Shown: piece by piece, positions 33,363-46,224 of the stretch
How positions within the stretch are numbered: position 1 is the first letter of the stretch
How the letters are laid out: each line of letters begins with the position of its first letter
Assembly: GCF_029784135.1 (NCBI RefSeq)
Contig: NC_073746.1
Coordinates: forward strand, 248,443,307 to 248,507,306
Reading direction: 5' to 3'
Origin: Toxorhynchites rutilus septentrionalis
Taxonomy: Eukaryota > Arthropoda > Insecta > Diptera > Culicidae
Length of the DNA: 64,000 bases
Translations under genes and position numbers: made by a program
The notes under the pieces: model-generated
What the model was told of the DNA's origin: nothing
What the model saw: only the letters and a program-made list of their open reading frames with translations
The model's database searches: none

Positions 33363-34390
33363 TTGGTCACTTCGATTTCTTCTTCCATGTTATCTCCGCC
33401 GAATAGAATATCTTTCAGAAAAATTTTTTTTGATCCGTTTAGGCCAAAAATTCTTTTGTGGCTGCCATTTTCTGCTATTCCATGGATGTTTTCATTTCTA
33501 ATATGGACTCATCGCGAATAGTTTGTCTGAATTTTGCCAGTGCGTTTGTTATATTTGCTTAAATACTGTTGATCATTGTTAGGTTATCCATAAGAGGAAA
33601 GATTCATATTAACGTTTTTGTTCCAGATTCATCGTTTTAACGTATAAGATCCATCGTGGTCGAAAAGTATGCCTTAATCGATTATTATGCTACTTTATTG
33701 TAGCGTGGAAAGGAGTGCATTTGCTGTTAGAATGGTAGTTTAACACCAGGGCGTTTTTCTTTCAACAAGGCGAAGACCTTCTCCTCGTCAAGTCCAGAAT
33801 TCATCTGTTTCGTTTATTTCTTCCACAAAGATTTTAACAATTCTGCAAAGTTTTTCCTTAGCCTATGTTAGTACGGAAGTAAAACAAAACAACCGTAGAA
33901 ATTTGGTTTTGTTTATCGGACGCGCGCTGCTAATGTTATGTTTACTTTGGGTGTCGCGTACGGTCGTAAAGTGGGTCAGCTTATTACGATCGCATACGGA
34001 CGTAAAAATGGATCGGTTTATTATTGTTTATTATGCTACGCGAGTTTAAAGAGATGCTTTGAAAATAATTGGCATGACTCACAGGCATTGTTCCGCTTTA
34101 ACCAATGTGTCGATTGAAGCAGAAAAATGTCAGTAAGCACATGTCAAGGAAATGAACTAATTTTGATATATGGTTATTATGGCATCATTTATTGATACTA
34201 AAGCAAGATGCCTAACGCGTATGCTACAAACTGTACTTGCTAACAGTTGATTTAACACCTTTTTAAGGACGCCAACTACGAGTTATCTCGTCCTATGTTT
34301 ACTTACCATTTTTATGAAAAAAGCAACAAAAATTTTTTTTATGATACCTATGTACTAGAATTTGAGTTTTTAATAATATAATGTGATAAA
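33363..34390. other. Gypsy-derived debris, no intact gene
   Basis: AT-rich DNA between G8 and G9. A 100-bp block at 33855-33960 (CCTATGTTAG-ACGGAA-TAAAAC, GTTTGG, CGCGCGCTG) recurs at 35378-35470 and may be a pair of terminal repeats. Confidence 0.4.
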
Positions 34391-34714
34391 ATCAAATTGC
34401 CATTTTTGGCCAGATTTCTGAAAATTGCCTTGGCAGTCAACGTATTAAACAAAAAAAATAAAACTGACTATTGCTTTAGCCTTATGAGCCGCTTTCGACT
34501 TTTGAGTCTTTTTTTAGTAGTGTTGATTGATTGTAGATTCGATCTTTCGTTTATTTTCCTTAAATTCGTGTTAATATTTTCAAGTGTTTCAAGTTGGGTT
34601 GTTAATTCGTCGACTCAAATTTTCTTTAAACATATCAATAACCTCAATTTTCCAATATGTTTTTCCTTTTTTATTTCCACAATAGTTTTTAAATACATTT
34701 TGAATCGCGGTTTT

Positions 34715-34942
34715 TCAATACATTGCCGCTCGGAGCGCTTCATTTTTCGCGCATGATCTATAAGCTTTGTATAATTTGGCAATAGCCAATACTGCTACTA
34801 TCACTAAAATTATACAAAGCAACCATTGCTGGCCCTCATGTAATTCAGAGTGGTGTTCCAGGTGGTTTACTATATCTACTTGAGGGTCTCCCGTGTTTTG
34901 TACTTTCTTTGAATTAAATAAACCCATCTTCTTGTGGGACAT
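34715..34942 (-). CDS. Small N-myristoylation/membrane protein in G9 debris
   Basis: 75 codons. The second in-frame Met begins MGLFNSKK, a canonical N-myristoylation start (Gly2, Ser6, Lys7). It is followed by a polar helix (GDPQVDIVNHLEHHSELHEG) and one membrane segment (WLLCIILVIVAVLAIAKLY) with a basic Cys-containing tail. I recall small proteins with the GDPQV-NxLE pattern recurring among insect retroelement sequences but cannot name the family. It lies between two copies of a 100-bp repeat (33855 and 35378), so it may be an accessory gene of a short LTR-like element. The frame is intact; expression is unknown. Confidence 0.5.
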   Translation of the reverse strand: MSHKKMGLFNSKKVQNTGDPQVDIVNHLEHHSELHEGQQWLLCIILVIVAVLAIAKLYKAYRSCAKNEALRAAMY

Positions 34943-35759
34943 TAATGTAATTATGGTAAAAGATGAAGTAATAATCCATTAATATTTCTCGTATGTGTGC
35001 CAAGTTAACGGGTCATCCCCTGGCAGATTTTAAATTCTAACTATGATTTCTTCGTTTTCGGAAAGTCATTCTGTTTGAGTGGGGCAAAAGGCTTCGTTCG
35101 TTCATCCCATTTTTCGGGTTATCTATTTTTGTACATATTTATGTGAAAAAAAGAAGGGATGATTATGTTACTGTTCAATTCTTGGTTTTGATATATTTTC
35201 AAAATTTCTTCTTTAAAACAATCTCGCTGCCAATGCTTAACAGGCCAATTATATCTGATTATAATTGACGCCTAAGATCGTCGGGTCGCAACGAATGCGT
35301 TAACCATTGCTCCCTTATTACTATTAATTTCCAAATTTTTGTTTGTACCTTTTACTTACTTACTTTACATGGTTTTGCGTTTATCCTATGTTAGGACGGA
35401 AATAAAATAAAACAAAAAAAACATAGAAGTTTGGTTCGCCGCGCGCTGTTGTTGTGTTTATTTGTTTTTTAACGTTAATTTATTGTAGTTCCTGTTTGGT
35501 GCCTTTTTCAGGTTAACCAATATTTTCTGCAATAATTCTAAATTAGTTTGAATTATGTCCATTCGTGTGGAACTTACATACGTGTTCGATGGTGTTGTTT
35601 ACTGCTGTCGATTCAAATAAAGTTGAGTTCAGTGCCAAAATATCTCCTAATCGCCACGTTTTTTTTTTTCATTTTAAAACTGTTTATCTCTTTTAGGTAA
35701 GTTTGATTGTTTCTTTAATGTCTATTGCACGCTGATATTATTCAGGCATACTTCCCGCT

Positions 35760-35990
35760 GTACCAACTGCTTCATGGAAGCTTTTTGGTACTTTCAGCGG
35801 ATTGAATGCACAGGCACAATGCTTAACACTGCTACCGTCAACATCACCATTGCGCCCACGATTATCTGCACTTCTGTCGTATTCACTTGGGTGGTGTTTA
35901 TATCCACAAACCAACCTATCTTTTTTTCTATGTTCTACTACACTTTTGAAAACAAACACTCTCCTAAACATAAAATGCTGGATCATGTGC
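35760..35990 (-). pseudogene. Second small membrane-segment frame in G9
   Basis: The minus-strand frame reads IGWFVDINTTQVNTTEVQII, then a hydrophobic run (VGAMVMLTVAVLSIV), then a stop and a basic tail. The architecture is like the 34715 protein (polar N-terminus, one membrane segment, basic end), but sequence similarity is weak. It may be an older relative. Confidence 0.3.
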
Positions 35991-36535
35991 AGCATGCAGA
36001 TCTGGTTTTACCACTCAGTTTAGTTTTGACGAATTTAATTGCTGTTGATGGATGCTCATCGGGGGTCAAATCTACCAACAAAGCTACTGAATGAACAAAT
36101 GCTTCTGCACAAGTAAATGAACCACAATGCACGAGCAGTTGCCGTTTTAATGCCAAATCTAGTTTCTGGGTTAGACATAGCTACTCTACTATTTTTATTG
36201 TTCTTGTTTTTATTTTCGTGTAATTTAAGAGTTATTAACTGTTTGTCTTCGTAATCAGTATTTCTTGAGGCTATTATTAAAAATCTAAGCTGAGATTCGG
36301 GAATCTAGTGTTCAGGTAATATAAGATTGTCTTCTATTTCCTTGAACAGTATACTTGAATAATTTAACTTAGCAGTTAAGGTTTCAGTTGTAGTTTTTCT
36401 ATATCTAGATTTTTTTAGACTTGAAAGAAACTGGAACACTGGCTGGGATGGATCTGTTGTCAGCTGTTTACGGCGGGATGGGGGCTTCCCCTCTGCGCTC
36501 GTTCTTGAAAAGACACACGTTTCCTCTCGCTGCAT
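35991..36535 (-). pseudogene. G9 gag fragments
   Basis: 36305-36535 resembles the G7 gag N-terminus (KKSRYRKTTTETLTAKLNYS). About 35995-36110 resembles the G7 capsid (AEAFVHSVALLVDL, then AIKFVKTKLSGKTRSA). Intervening sequence is degenerate. Confidence 0.5.
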
Positions 36536-37310
36536 TCTACAATGCTCTGTTTCACGTGCAACAGGTGGAGCGGAATGCTACAACACTCATTTTCGCGTTC
36601 TGCTGCATTTTTTCTCAGGTTCACTTCAGCTCAATGGTACACGGTTCAGTTCACTTCGTTCAGAACATAGCGAGATTGAACGTAATTAGAAAACCCGATG
36701 GGATTTAGAGTAATTCGCGCCGAACAGACATAATTTGTCGCATGCCGTTCTGTTGTTATTGTCTGTGCTTTATACACTCAATATTGCTCACGTTAAATAA
36801 GTTGCGGGAAGGTTAATGCTTTCACACTGATTTACGCTTAACATTATTCACGGTTCACGGAAGTTTCTGGTGCCTCACTGGTTTAGACATTATCAATATT
36901 GCCAATAGATTTAGCAGCCTTCGGCGCCTGTGTTTTCGTGTGCTCTTTGCAGAGTCTGTACAGTTCTATGCTTAGTTGTAAAGCCACGATCACTAATATC
37001 ACTGTTAATTTCAGATCGTGCTGCATGTGCAGCTCTTCGTGCCATTATAACAGGTTCAGAATGTGAACCTGTGGATTATCACTATTCTGCACATTCTTTG
37101 AGTTGGTTTACCCATTTTGCACTTCACTGGTTTTCAACTTTTAAAACTTTGAGTTTTTCAAGTTACTTAACTTACTTAAGTTACTTAAGTTGAAAGCTTT
37201 TTCTTTATTAACGTCTAAAATTACGCACAGCAAGATGTTTGATAAGTTCTTTTGCACTGAACTTAAACCTTAGCTGAACCAATTTTTCTCATAAAATAGG
37301 TTCGACAGCC

Positions 37311-37600
37311 ACGGTCGCCATGTGGTGATTGTGTTCGGTTCAAAAGTGAACTTAGCCGATAACGTGGTGCTCCATCCAGGCAGAACAGGGATCGCTTGGC
37401 CAGGTTTTTCTCTTGCGGTGTCCGCGAAGAGATCAAAGTGAAGGGCCTGAATGTTGGTTGGCAAAAGGCTTGCTCGGAAAAAGTGAATCGTTTATTTATA
37501 TGATGTCACAATTAGTTTTACATCATAATACTGTCCTATTCTTTGTTCTATACAATAATGCAAATGAGCGGGACGATTGGAGAGTCTCACTTCGATTCAT
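37311..37600 (-). other. G9 5' LTR end and tRNA-Arg-type primer site
   Basis: The minus strand reads ...CACCACA followed by TGGCGACCGT (37311-37320), the primer site used by mdg1/412-class elements. Upstream, TATAAATAAACG near 37490-37500 suggests a promoter/poly(A) region within an LTR whose outer end I could not fix. Confidence 0.5.
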
Positions 37601-37739
37601 GAGAAATGCTAATTCAAAATATTTGGGTAGCATTGGCCCGGACCGAAAATGCATTTTGAAACCCTTCGTTTTGCGTGCGGGTCGGTTGGGACCAACGCGG
37701 GATTATCACTTTTCACTTGTTTACACGACTATTTTGTTT

Positions 37740-38180
37740 ACGGTATTGGTTATATTTTGTAGTCTCGAATTCATCTGATTGTTAATTTGGTACTGTTTAT
37801 TGTTTTCAGTAATGAGGTCGTTCAATGAGCTGTTTATGATGCGTAGATCTTGAGTGTCGGGGTTACCCACTATCCATTTCCAGGTTGTTCCTATTGTGTC
37901 CCACCTCTTCCTTCGAGCGATGGATGATGGTTTGATTTGATGGAAATTAGTATAACGCGTTTTTGTTTTACAATTTTTGAAAGTGGATTAGAAAATTTCT
38001 TGCTGGCTAATGCTGTAACTAATTCTATAGTAGTCCCTATATCCGTTTAAATCTTGCATTTTCCAATTTCCAAAACAAGGATAGGGTCGTTGTTTAAATG
38101 GCTGATTCCTAGGTCTTGGCAGTGTATTTCTATCATGAATACGAGTACTCCTATCAGCATAATTTTCATCTATTAGTGAT
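37740..38180 (-). pseudogene. G10 envelope N-terminal fragment
   Basis: It begins after an acceptor-like TAATAG at about 38175 with its own ATG and a hydrophobic signal-like run (LIGVLVFMIEIHCQ). It is interrupted by a TAA, then in another frame carries a basic cleavage site (ARRKR) and WDTIGTTWKWIVGNPDT, the post-cleavage motif shared with G3 and G6. The rest of Env is missing. Confidence 0.65.
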
Positions 38181-38314
38181 AAGAAGAGATGAGAAGGAAA
38201 ATATGTTTAACCTAGTGCATGAATGTACAGTTTTGTTATATAGAGCAACGGATAGTTTTACAATAGATTGTGTGCCTAAATTCTGAAATTTGTATTTGTT
38301 CGAGTTAAAATTTT

Positions 38315-40490
38315 CTATGTTTTTGAATGCGCCCTTTCAATTTGGTCGTTGGATTCCGACGATGCTGCATATTCTAGGCAGCAACCAAGTTGACTCAAAA
38401 AGATTCTATGTTGAACTGAGCGAAATGTAATTTCATGGTCTGTAATTATCTCTTTCGGGACTCGGAATGAACTGAAGTATTTACTAAGTGCTTTCTGTAC
38501 ATGTGCTAGATTTTTTGTCTTTACATAATTCATCTGAAGATGTTTCGAAAACGAGTCAATTAGTGATAAAAAAACTATGGTTTGCTAATTATTACCATTT
38601 GAAAGAATAAATGGTTTGTCTTCTATGGGACGTGGTGTTTTTCTTTGTAGCGTTTTCGTTCATACTTGTGTTTATTGCAGTGAGGAAATGCATCTGAATA
38701 GATTTTTATTAGTTTGGCCATGTATGGAAAAAAATATGATCTTCTGATTTGAGCTTCTACTTCGTTTGTTCCCCTATGGGCTCTGCCATGTTCGGTAGAA
38801 ATGATTGAATTTTGCCTGTCTTCGTTTGTAACATCTTCGATTTGTATTATGTTCTCTGGGGCGATGATGGCAGTTTGTCTGCCTTTATGGTAGGTTTTCA
38901 AAAATTCAGTAATGTCAAATTTTTGATATTCTGGTTGGACAATTGTAGTTCTTTGGAAGTGAAATTATCGTTTCAGAGATAATTGTGGTTATCCTGGCTA
39001 TTCGAAAAATGATTTGATTATGATAATAGTTAATGGTTCGGTCGACATGGTGAATATAAAAATCTGACGAGTCATCTGCAGAATGGATAGTTTCTGCATC
39101 TGAATTTGAGATTTCAGAAGATGAGGGATTGTTCATTTGTGATATTACTTCCATATTATCCGCAGCACCTGAAAGGGAAGAATTTTCATTACTATTGGAC
39201 TCATTGATATTTATTTCATTTGGTCGTCTGCTCAGAGCAACTACAACTACATTTGTTCTGCCTTCCTTGTACAAGACGTCAAAAGAATAGTTCTTTAGAT
39301 CGAGTGCCCAACGTAAGATTTTGTCATTCTTTATGGAGTTTTTTAGAAATTTGAGGGGTTTGTGGTCTGTTAGTAAAGTAAATTTAACTCCGTAGAGGTA
39401 CGGTTTGAATTTATTGATGGCCCAGACTATTGCCAAAGCTTCTTTTTCAATAGTGGCGTATCTTGTTTTCGTATCGTTCAATGTTCGTGAAGCGAATGTA
39501 ATTGGCTTCTCTATTTTGTCCTGGATTTGTGATAGTACGGCTCCGACTGCATTGTCCGAAGCGTCTGTAGTTAGAATGAATGGCTTATCAAATTGTGGGT
39601 ATGTTAGGACTTGATCGGTGGAGATAGTTTGTTTGAGGGTTGTGAATGCTTGGGTATAGGCTTGATCTTGTATGTTTATGAGTACGTCTTTTTTCAAATA
39701 TTTGGTCATTGGTCGTGTGATCCTGCAGAAATCTTTTATGAACCGGCGGTAATAACCGGCTAAACCTAAAAATTGTTTTATTTGTTTTTGTGTTTTGGAC
39801 AAAGCCTAGCTTATTTTTTAATTTTTTCTGGATTTGGTTTTACGCCTGTGAGAAATTCTGTCTCTCTTTTCAAGAATTCACATTTGTCTAGCTGTATTTT
39901 TAGATTGAACTGTGCGAGGCGCTTCAATATTAATTCCAGATTTTCCAAATGGTTTTTAAAATTGTATCCAACAATCACGATGTCGTCGAGGTAGACGTAG
40001 CAGAAATTACCTATATATTCCCATAATATGTTGTTCATTGCTCGCTGGAATGTTGCACGAGCATTTTTCAGACCGAAGGGCATTCTATTAAACTCGAAAT
40101 GTCCTTTGTCTGTGGAGAAAGCAGTTTTTTTCTTTATGAGTCGTGTCCATGGGAATTTGGTGAAACCCTGCTTTTAAATCGAGTGTGGTGAAGTAAACGA
40201 ATTTACCGAGATTGTCCGGAATCTCCTCGATTTGCGGCATTGGAAATCTATCGTCGATAGTCTTTTCGTTTAACTTTCGATAGTCTATGATGACTCTAAT
40301 TTTCTTTTTCCCTGAAGCATCTTGTTTCTTTGGGACAACCCATATCGGAGCGGAATGAGGACTAATCGATGGTTTTATTATGCCATTATCCAACATTCCT
40401 TGAATTTGTTCCTGAACATCCTTCTTAAAATGGTGGGGATATCGGTAACTTTTTATGTAGATAGGGCAATCGTCCGAGGTAATAATTTAA
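38315..40490 (-). pseudogene. G10 pol, broken
   Basis: Pieces in order: RT start (40088-40396, VIIDYRKLNEKTIDDRFPMPQ), RT palm with YLDD (39811-40083), RT end plus RNase H (38915-39802, TDASDNAVGAVLSQ, TDHKPL), integrase zinc-finger region (38623-38901) and integrase core (38315-38533, TDHE, IERAHS). Frameshifts separate the pieces, and the integrase C-terminus is deleted where env begins. Confidence 0.8.
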
Positions 40491-40564
40491 GCTTTGTTGC
40501 AGTTGTTGCTGACAGTTTTTCGCCTTCTTTAAACAAAGTTGATTGGTTCTCATACTATCTATTT

Positions 40565-40905
40565 TTTAATGCCGATTTCCTCAGGCTTATTGGTTTAGAA
40601 ATCTGTGTTAGGGAAACACAGCTTCCAGCGATCGTACATCAATCGCTGCGCAATCAGAACTGAGTTGATTTCGGAGCTGGCATTCGTTTATATACGGATA
40701 TGTGTGATTTTCATAGCCCGTTTTCCAACCAAACGAAAGCCATTGAAACAAGTTTTCAAGTCAATCATTAAAAATCATATAACCCTTGGAAATTTTATCT
40801 TTAGAATGAAATGATTATCATACCACTCCGTTCAGAAGGCAGAGAGTTTTCGCAACTTTGAACTTACACCCCGGTACAGAAATGAAAGACGTAATCCTAC
40901 GTCAA
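40565..40905. repeat. Truncated TTGACGTAGGACT-family repeat
   Basis: Aligns with 4700-5085 (AATGCCGATTTCC, GTTAGGGAAACA, then GAAATGAAAGACGTA-TCCTACGTCAAAA at the right end). The left half is missing. It abuts the 5' end of the G10 pol remnant. Confidence 0.65.
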
Positions 40906-42239
40906 AACTAATACCAGATGGGCCAATCAGAAGAACACTCCGAGCCAAATGTGGCCCAGGAGCATCTGGTTGAGTATAGCAGATCTACACTATATAAAAG
41001 TATAATATCAAATGAATTATGATTTCTTGTTAGCCGCCTATTTTTTCCTAGATTCTAATATGTCGATTCGATAGAACAAAAACGAAACACGAAACAAGCA
41101 CAAAACAACTGCCTTGGGTTATGTCTTGCCAAGTTATCACTTTTTAAAACCGATATACATCTCATGTTACAATAACCTTTTTTATTTCATAATTTTATAT
41201 TTCCTGTTAATTTATTGTTATTCTCGAATTCACAAATCCACGATAATAGAACGTTATATATATAAAATTGTAGAACGCAGCTATTCAGTATCATAGTCGC
41301 TAGTAGTGTACATTTGTAATATTTATGTTTAATTTGTTATCGTTTTCTAAGTTATACATGAAGATGAGTATCATGTCATCATGTGATGTTTGTTGCCCTA
41401 GACTCGACTATCTTGTAACATATGTTAGGAATTCTGAAACTGTAAGACGAATTATATTATGAACGCTGATTTTCTTGTTATCGCGCCAAAAATGGCAGCA
41501 TGATATTGTCAGTTGCTGAGAAGTATTCGCATGCAAGCTTAACGAGCAGCAAGTAATTCTATTATTATTACTGACGTAATTTACTTTTATATACCATCAC
41601 ACAGTTTAAACAATGGCCTAGTAGGACACGTTTTTAATGACATTTAAAGAAACAACAAATATGAAATTCGTACTCTTATGCAGCTATCTCAATGTATACA
41701 GTAGCCGAGAAAGAGGAAAAAAGGAAATAAAATATATATATTTATATTCAATATCGCATAAAAATGTAATTATTTTCCGAAATTCCAAATTTCCGCCATT
41801 CAAACCAGACCGATTGTTGCGAGAAATCTCATGAATTATTTCAATATGTCTTGTTCTATGTACTCGTAGTTTCTTTGCAGTTTTTTTGGTTACTAAAATT
41901 CGCTCTGACTCTCCGGTACTTCATCGTAGATTGTTCTGAAAATTTCGCAATTTCATAGCGCAACGCTCACCCTTCCTCGAGCATCACCCACGACTGTTAT
42001 CGTTAGCTGTGAGTTATGACACACTGACATCCAAATCCGTGACTTTACTAAGATCCCGAGAATGGCTCAGGCTTCGGTGGGTGGTTCCAGGAGTACGGAG
42101 ATCCTCTCCTGGAAGATGGCGCAAGTTTGAGCGACGCGGCTATATTTCCTTTCGATGTTAGCGCGCACAAGAAGTACGTCAATCATCCCCGTTGTTTTTA
42201 ACGTATTCATTTCGGATTACGATGAAATGAAGCTACAAA
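40906..42239. other. No gene seen
   Basis: AT-rich DNA. Minus-strand segments near 42060-42160 resemble the charged tail after a Mag-type gypsy integrase (RRGSPYSWNHP), suggesting the start of G11 debris; otherwise featureless. Confidence 0.4.
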
Positions 42240-42900
42240 AGATAACTCAATGGACCGAAATTCCCCTAAATCCAGCAATTGGCCGGTAATTGACTCTCGG
42301 ATAACGATGAATGTTGCTCTGGGCCAGACAGGATCACGTAGTTGGTTGCAATGAGTTCTAATAATCTTCTGTTTACTTTATAGCCAGACGTTGTATAGCA
42401 CTCGACCGACAGATTCCTTGTTCTTGTTACCAAGACCAGCTGTTTTCGGAATGTATTTTGGTCCAAACCAGTTTCTTTGTGCATTAATGTTTGGCCATGT
42501 GGTGCGCTTCGACACGATGTAGAACGATAACAAACAAAAAGGTTGCTCTAGTCTCGCGGAAGGCTTCTCCTCACGATGTGTTTTCCTCCAGCATCCTCTT
42601 AAACGTGTATACAAATCGTTCGGCAAGCCCGTTGGATTGTGGGTGATATTGTGGTGTTTCAGATGGAGTTTGTCGTTCTGCTCACAGTAGCGTCCTCGCG
42701 AACGAACTGACGACCGTTGGTCATTACCAGCGTCTCTCGCATACCGTGAGTTGCAAAAAATTCGCTAAATATTCTAAGCGTGGTTTCAGTGGTGATTCGC
42801 TTGGTTGGTACCACCTCAGGTAGTATAAATGATCAGGTAGTAAAAGTCATCTACATGCCCAGCATAATCTGCATGCACACGTTGCCAACTTTCTAGGTTG
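42240..42900 (-). pseudogene. G11: gypsy integrase fragment of another (Mag-like) type
   Basis: Minus-strand reading shows WQRVHADYAGHVDDFYYLII near 42890, then FFATHGMRETLV, CEQND, a degenerate ERF-V-FKRML-like segment and finally the GHKVNRRLLELI-type tail. The order fits an integrase core and C-terminus of non-errantivirus gypsy elements. Many shifts; inactive. It shares the minus orientation of G1-G10. Confidence 0.55.
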
Positions 42901-42903
42901 ATT

Positions 42904-43478
42904 GTAAACCCAAAGTTAATTTTTAGCACATGTTCTGGCATCCCGATTTATTACATTAAATGAGCTGAAAGGTAACATAAAATGTTCTACTCCCCAATAC
43001 ATGTATATCATTTGTATAATACATATGCTAGAGCCAATATGAGGGAGCGAAACAGGAGACACATTTAAATGAAAGCATATGAAAGCTTTTCGTATAGTTT
43101 GCCAAATACACGGCCCAGACGGAGAAAGATATATTCTCGTTCATGTTCTTCTTTATCGTCTTAGAAAACACCTTCCAACTTCATTCTATGATGAGATGTA
43201 ATATTATCACGCTCCTTTATAATAGCGCTGACAGCTATATGGATAGCGTGGTCGTGTAAAGTAACTTTGCATTCCAGCCAGCCTTGGTTCGATCCCCATT
43301 GAAATGAGAAAATGAAAAGAGAAAAGAAAACAGAAAGAGATGTCTGCACGCATACATACAAACCATTTTTAAGCTTTCAAAATAGCTCATTATTTGCGCA
43401 TTTGACTCTCATGAACAGGAAATGGCATCTTTTCTGCCGAAGATGACATGTTTTCTGCCAACGCTAGTTTGGGTGTAC
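42904..43478. mobile_element. MITE with GTACACCCA ends, copy 1
   Basis: Left end GTAAACCCA (one change) and right end TGGGTGTAC. The interior aligns along its length with 47326-47921, including AAATGGCATC-TTTCTGCC-AAGATGACATG. It contains a tRNA-like B box (GGTTCGATCCCC, about 43288). Confidence 0.65.
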
Positions 43479-45124
43479 TACTGTCTTTTGCTGCATTTAC
43501 GGTACATGAACAGACTCTTTATTATAAAAAAGAAACAAATGATACCACAAAGCCTAATCTCCTTTTGCATCCCATAAGCCCAGGAGTGGGTTAAATTTTC
43601 CAACGTAATGCTGAGAAGCAGTCTTCCGAAAAACACTTACACATGTGTATGCCATGTTCAAATTCTATATTTGCGCTGTACTCGAACATGCTTTTTGCTA
43701 GTGTTCAATGTTTATCCCAAACACGTCCAATGATACGCAAACATAAACATGTAGAAATGGCACGCGTTCCTCACATCATAAACAAACACGATGTTTACAA
43801 TGCAAGCACATCTTGTGCAAAACATACTACCCGTTGGTGCAATATTAATTGTTTTTCATTTCCTTTCACGCACGGAAAAAAATATTCCTCCTGAAACATT
43901 TCTTTGTAGAATACTTTTTCGCAGAAACTAACTAGAAATTTTGTTCGTATTGCAAAAATTGCATGAACTCAGAGACTATGAGTTCATGCACATTTTGCAA
44001 GTCTGAAATAATCCATAGTGTTTCCCGTGACAAGAAAACATAATCTGAATAGAAGGAAGCTTTTATGAGAATTTTTTAACGTGCATATTGCCAATTAATG
44101 TTTCGGAAACCCGACTGCACAACGGGGCGAAGTCATAAAAATGCTGGCCAAATAAATAAATACCCAAAAATTAGTTCTGGATGCATGTTATCAGGGAAGT
44201 TTATACCTATTCTTGGTATTTTGATATGAGTAGCTAAACATCTCTGTCACGCTTCAATTCTTTCAATTTTAGTGTTTGTTCAAATAGCGGATGTTACATA
44301 AATTCAATTTATAAATTGATGAGTGCACTGAATAATGATGGCATGATAGTTAAATATGTTCATAAGCAAATTGATCTGAAACGAAGAAAATCCATCAGTT
44401 GGCCAATTCATGGAAAATACACGGAAACATTCAAACGTGAGCTCGAGCCTCTGTGACTCTGATCTTGATCCGAACATGATGATCCTTTTCTGATAAATTT
44501 TCGATATAAATCTAGTGGGAAAGTCGCTCAACGATCATTGCGAAATGAATGCTAGTAAATTAAGTAATATGCGTCAGTCCAAAACCCTTGTTTATGAAAT
44601 AACTTGCCCAACTGTTTCAGAAAGTGCATGTTAATTTTGTTAAAAATATCGCGCTAGTAAGAATACCGCATCTGTATTTCAATCAAGAAAAAGAATGTCG
44701 ATTGATAATAACTCCGCTTCTGCTGTAAATAAACATGCAGATGCTCTGCATGTATGTGTAGCAAGATCCCTATTCGCTTCTTATACTCTACACACTGCCG
44801 TTGCTTGAGCTGAGAACGCAAGAGACACCATGTTTGAACACCATGTGAAACATTGGGATCAAACAGCGCATAATCAAACATACTACGAATACAAACATGT
44901 CACATTTTCAAACACAGGTACGAAAAAATCATGTTTGTGTGCAAACACAAAACTGCAAAATCTCTGCGTGAACATGTACATCTCGTACGCAGTGTTTTAT
45001 GTGAAACATAGAAGAATGCTGAGAAGCGCCAAAACTCTATAACAATAATAACCAATGATGATGGTTTTTTTTTCATTTCAGTGAAATTGTTAGTGTAGTT
45101 TAATTGAGCTCAGCATAATAACGA
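43479..45124. other. No gene seen
   Basis: AT-rich sequence with scattered CATGTTTG/CAAACATG words, and AATGCTGAGAAGC at both 43610 and 45013. No supported coding region. Confidence 0.35.
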
Positions 45125-45760
45125 TGTATTTTTATTTATTAATTTGTATGACATGTATGACACAAAGTCGCACAGATTGGTTACAGACACCTAATACTAT
45201 TCTCAAAAACTACTCTGTTAATGTTAAAACCGAAAGATGTAGATATGTCATTGAAAAGTCTGCAATATCTGTCAAGCGGGCTATTGTAGCCATAGACAGT
45301 ACGGTGTCTTCGAATCCATAAAAAGCTAGTACTGCGAAGCTGACGGGCTGGAGTATAAAAACTGACGTCCTGTAGTAGACATCCAATATAATGACGAATG
45401 ACGTCAAAAACGAATAGTCTCTGTAAAAAGTCTCGTCGACTCGATAGCGTTTGTAGTCCGATGAGCGCACATCTCTGCTCGTATGGAGGCAAATTGTCAG
45501 GGCTTTACCTTGGAAGTCGGTGTAACGCAAATCTTGCAAAACTTTTTTTGAATCCGTTCAATTCGTGAAACGTAGACAGCATGATATGGAGCCCAAATTT
45601 GTACTCCATATTCAAGAACACTACGAGCCAACAAACAATAAAAAGTTTTGTGCGCACAAACGTCGTCGAACTGCGCGATGTTGCGGCATCAGCTTTTACG
45701 ATTGCCCTGGATATGTTGTTGGGTTATGTTTTCCGAAATTGTATTTCGGACCGATTTCTT
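45125..45760 (-). pseudogene. Jockey-clade non-LTR retrotransposon, RT C-terminal fragment
   Basis: Minus-strand pieces read SVLEYGVQIWAPYHAVYVSR (shifted) near 45600, then LPPYEQRCALIGLQTLSSRR and RQLRSTSFL, then YGYNSPLDRYCRLFN (45181-45492). This is the typical thumb and C-terminal region of Jockey/CR1-type elements. 5'-truncated and frameshifted. Confidence 0.65.
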
Positions 45761-46224
45761 CTAGCCAGTCACAAATATGTATTTCGTTGTAACGTAGCTT
45801 TAGCTGTAGGTTTATTTTTAATTTAGTTTTACAATAGTTCATAATTATAATAATTCGACTTACAAAATTCGGTTTGCCTGTGTAGCATGAGACAATTGAT
45901 TCTTCACCAAACAATTAAATTTTACTTCCTGTATAATTATGTAAGGTTAGGTAAAGTTCATGGTAATCTTGTAAATAAGTAATTTCATCGTAGGTATTCA
46001 CAATTTGCATGAATTTGTATAGAATAAGTTTAACTATAAGAACAATAACTTTAAGTATACATTAAAAATAATTTGATAGGAATATAATTTTAAGAAAACA
46101 CACTAGATTAATTTACGCCACCTTTTGATTGCACGCTCTATCTAGGAATGAATGCAAGGGAAAGAAACGATAACTGTTCGTGTTCATTATGGTATTTCCT
46201 TCTTCCTGTCTTCTGTCAGAACGA

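Noticed and set aside
35774..36094. Plus-strand 106-codon frame
   Set aside because: Antisense of G9 gag and membrane-segment remnants; the minus-strand reading has recognisable motifs.
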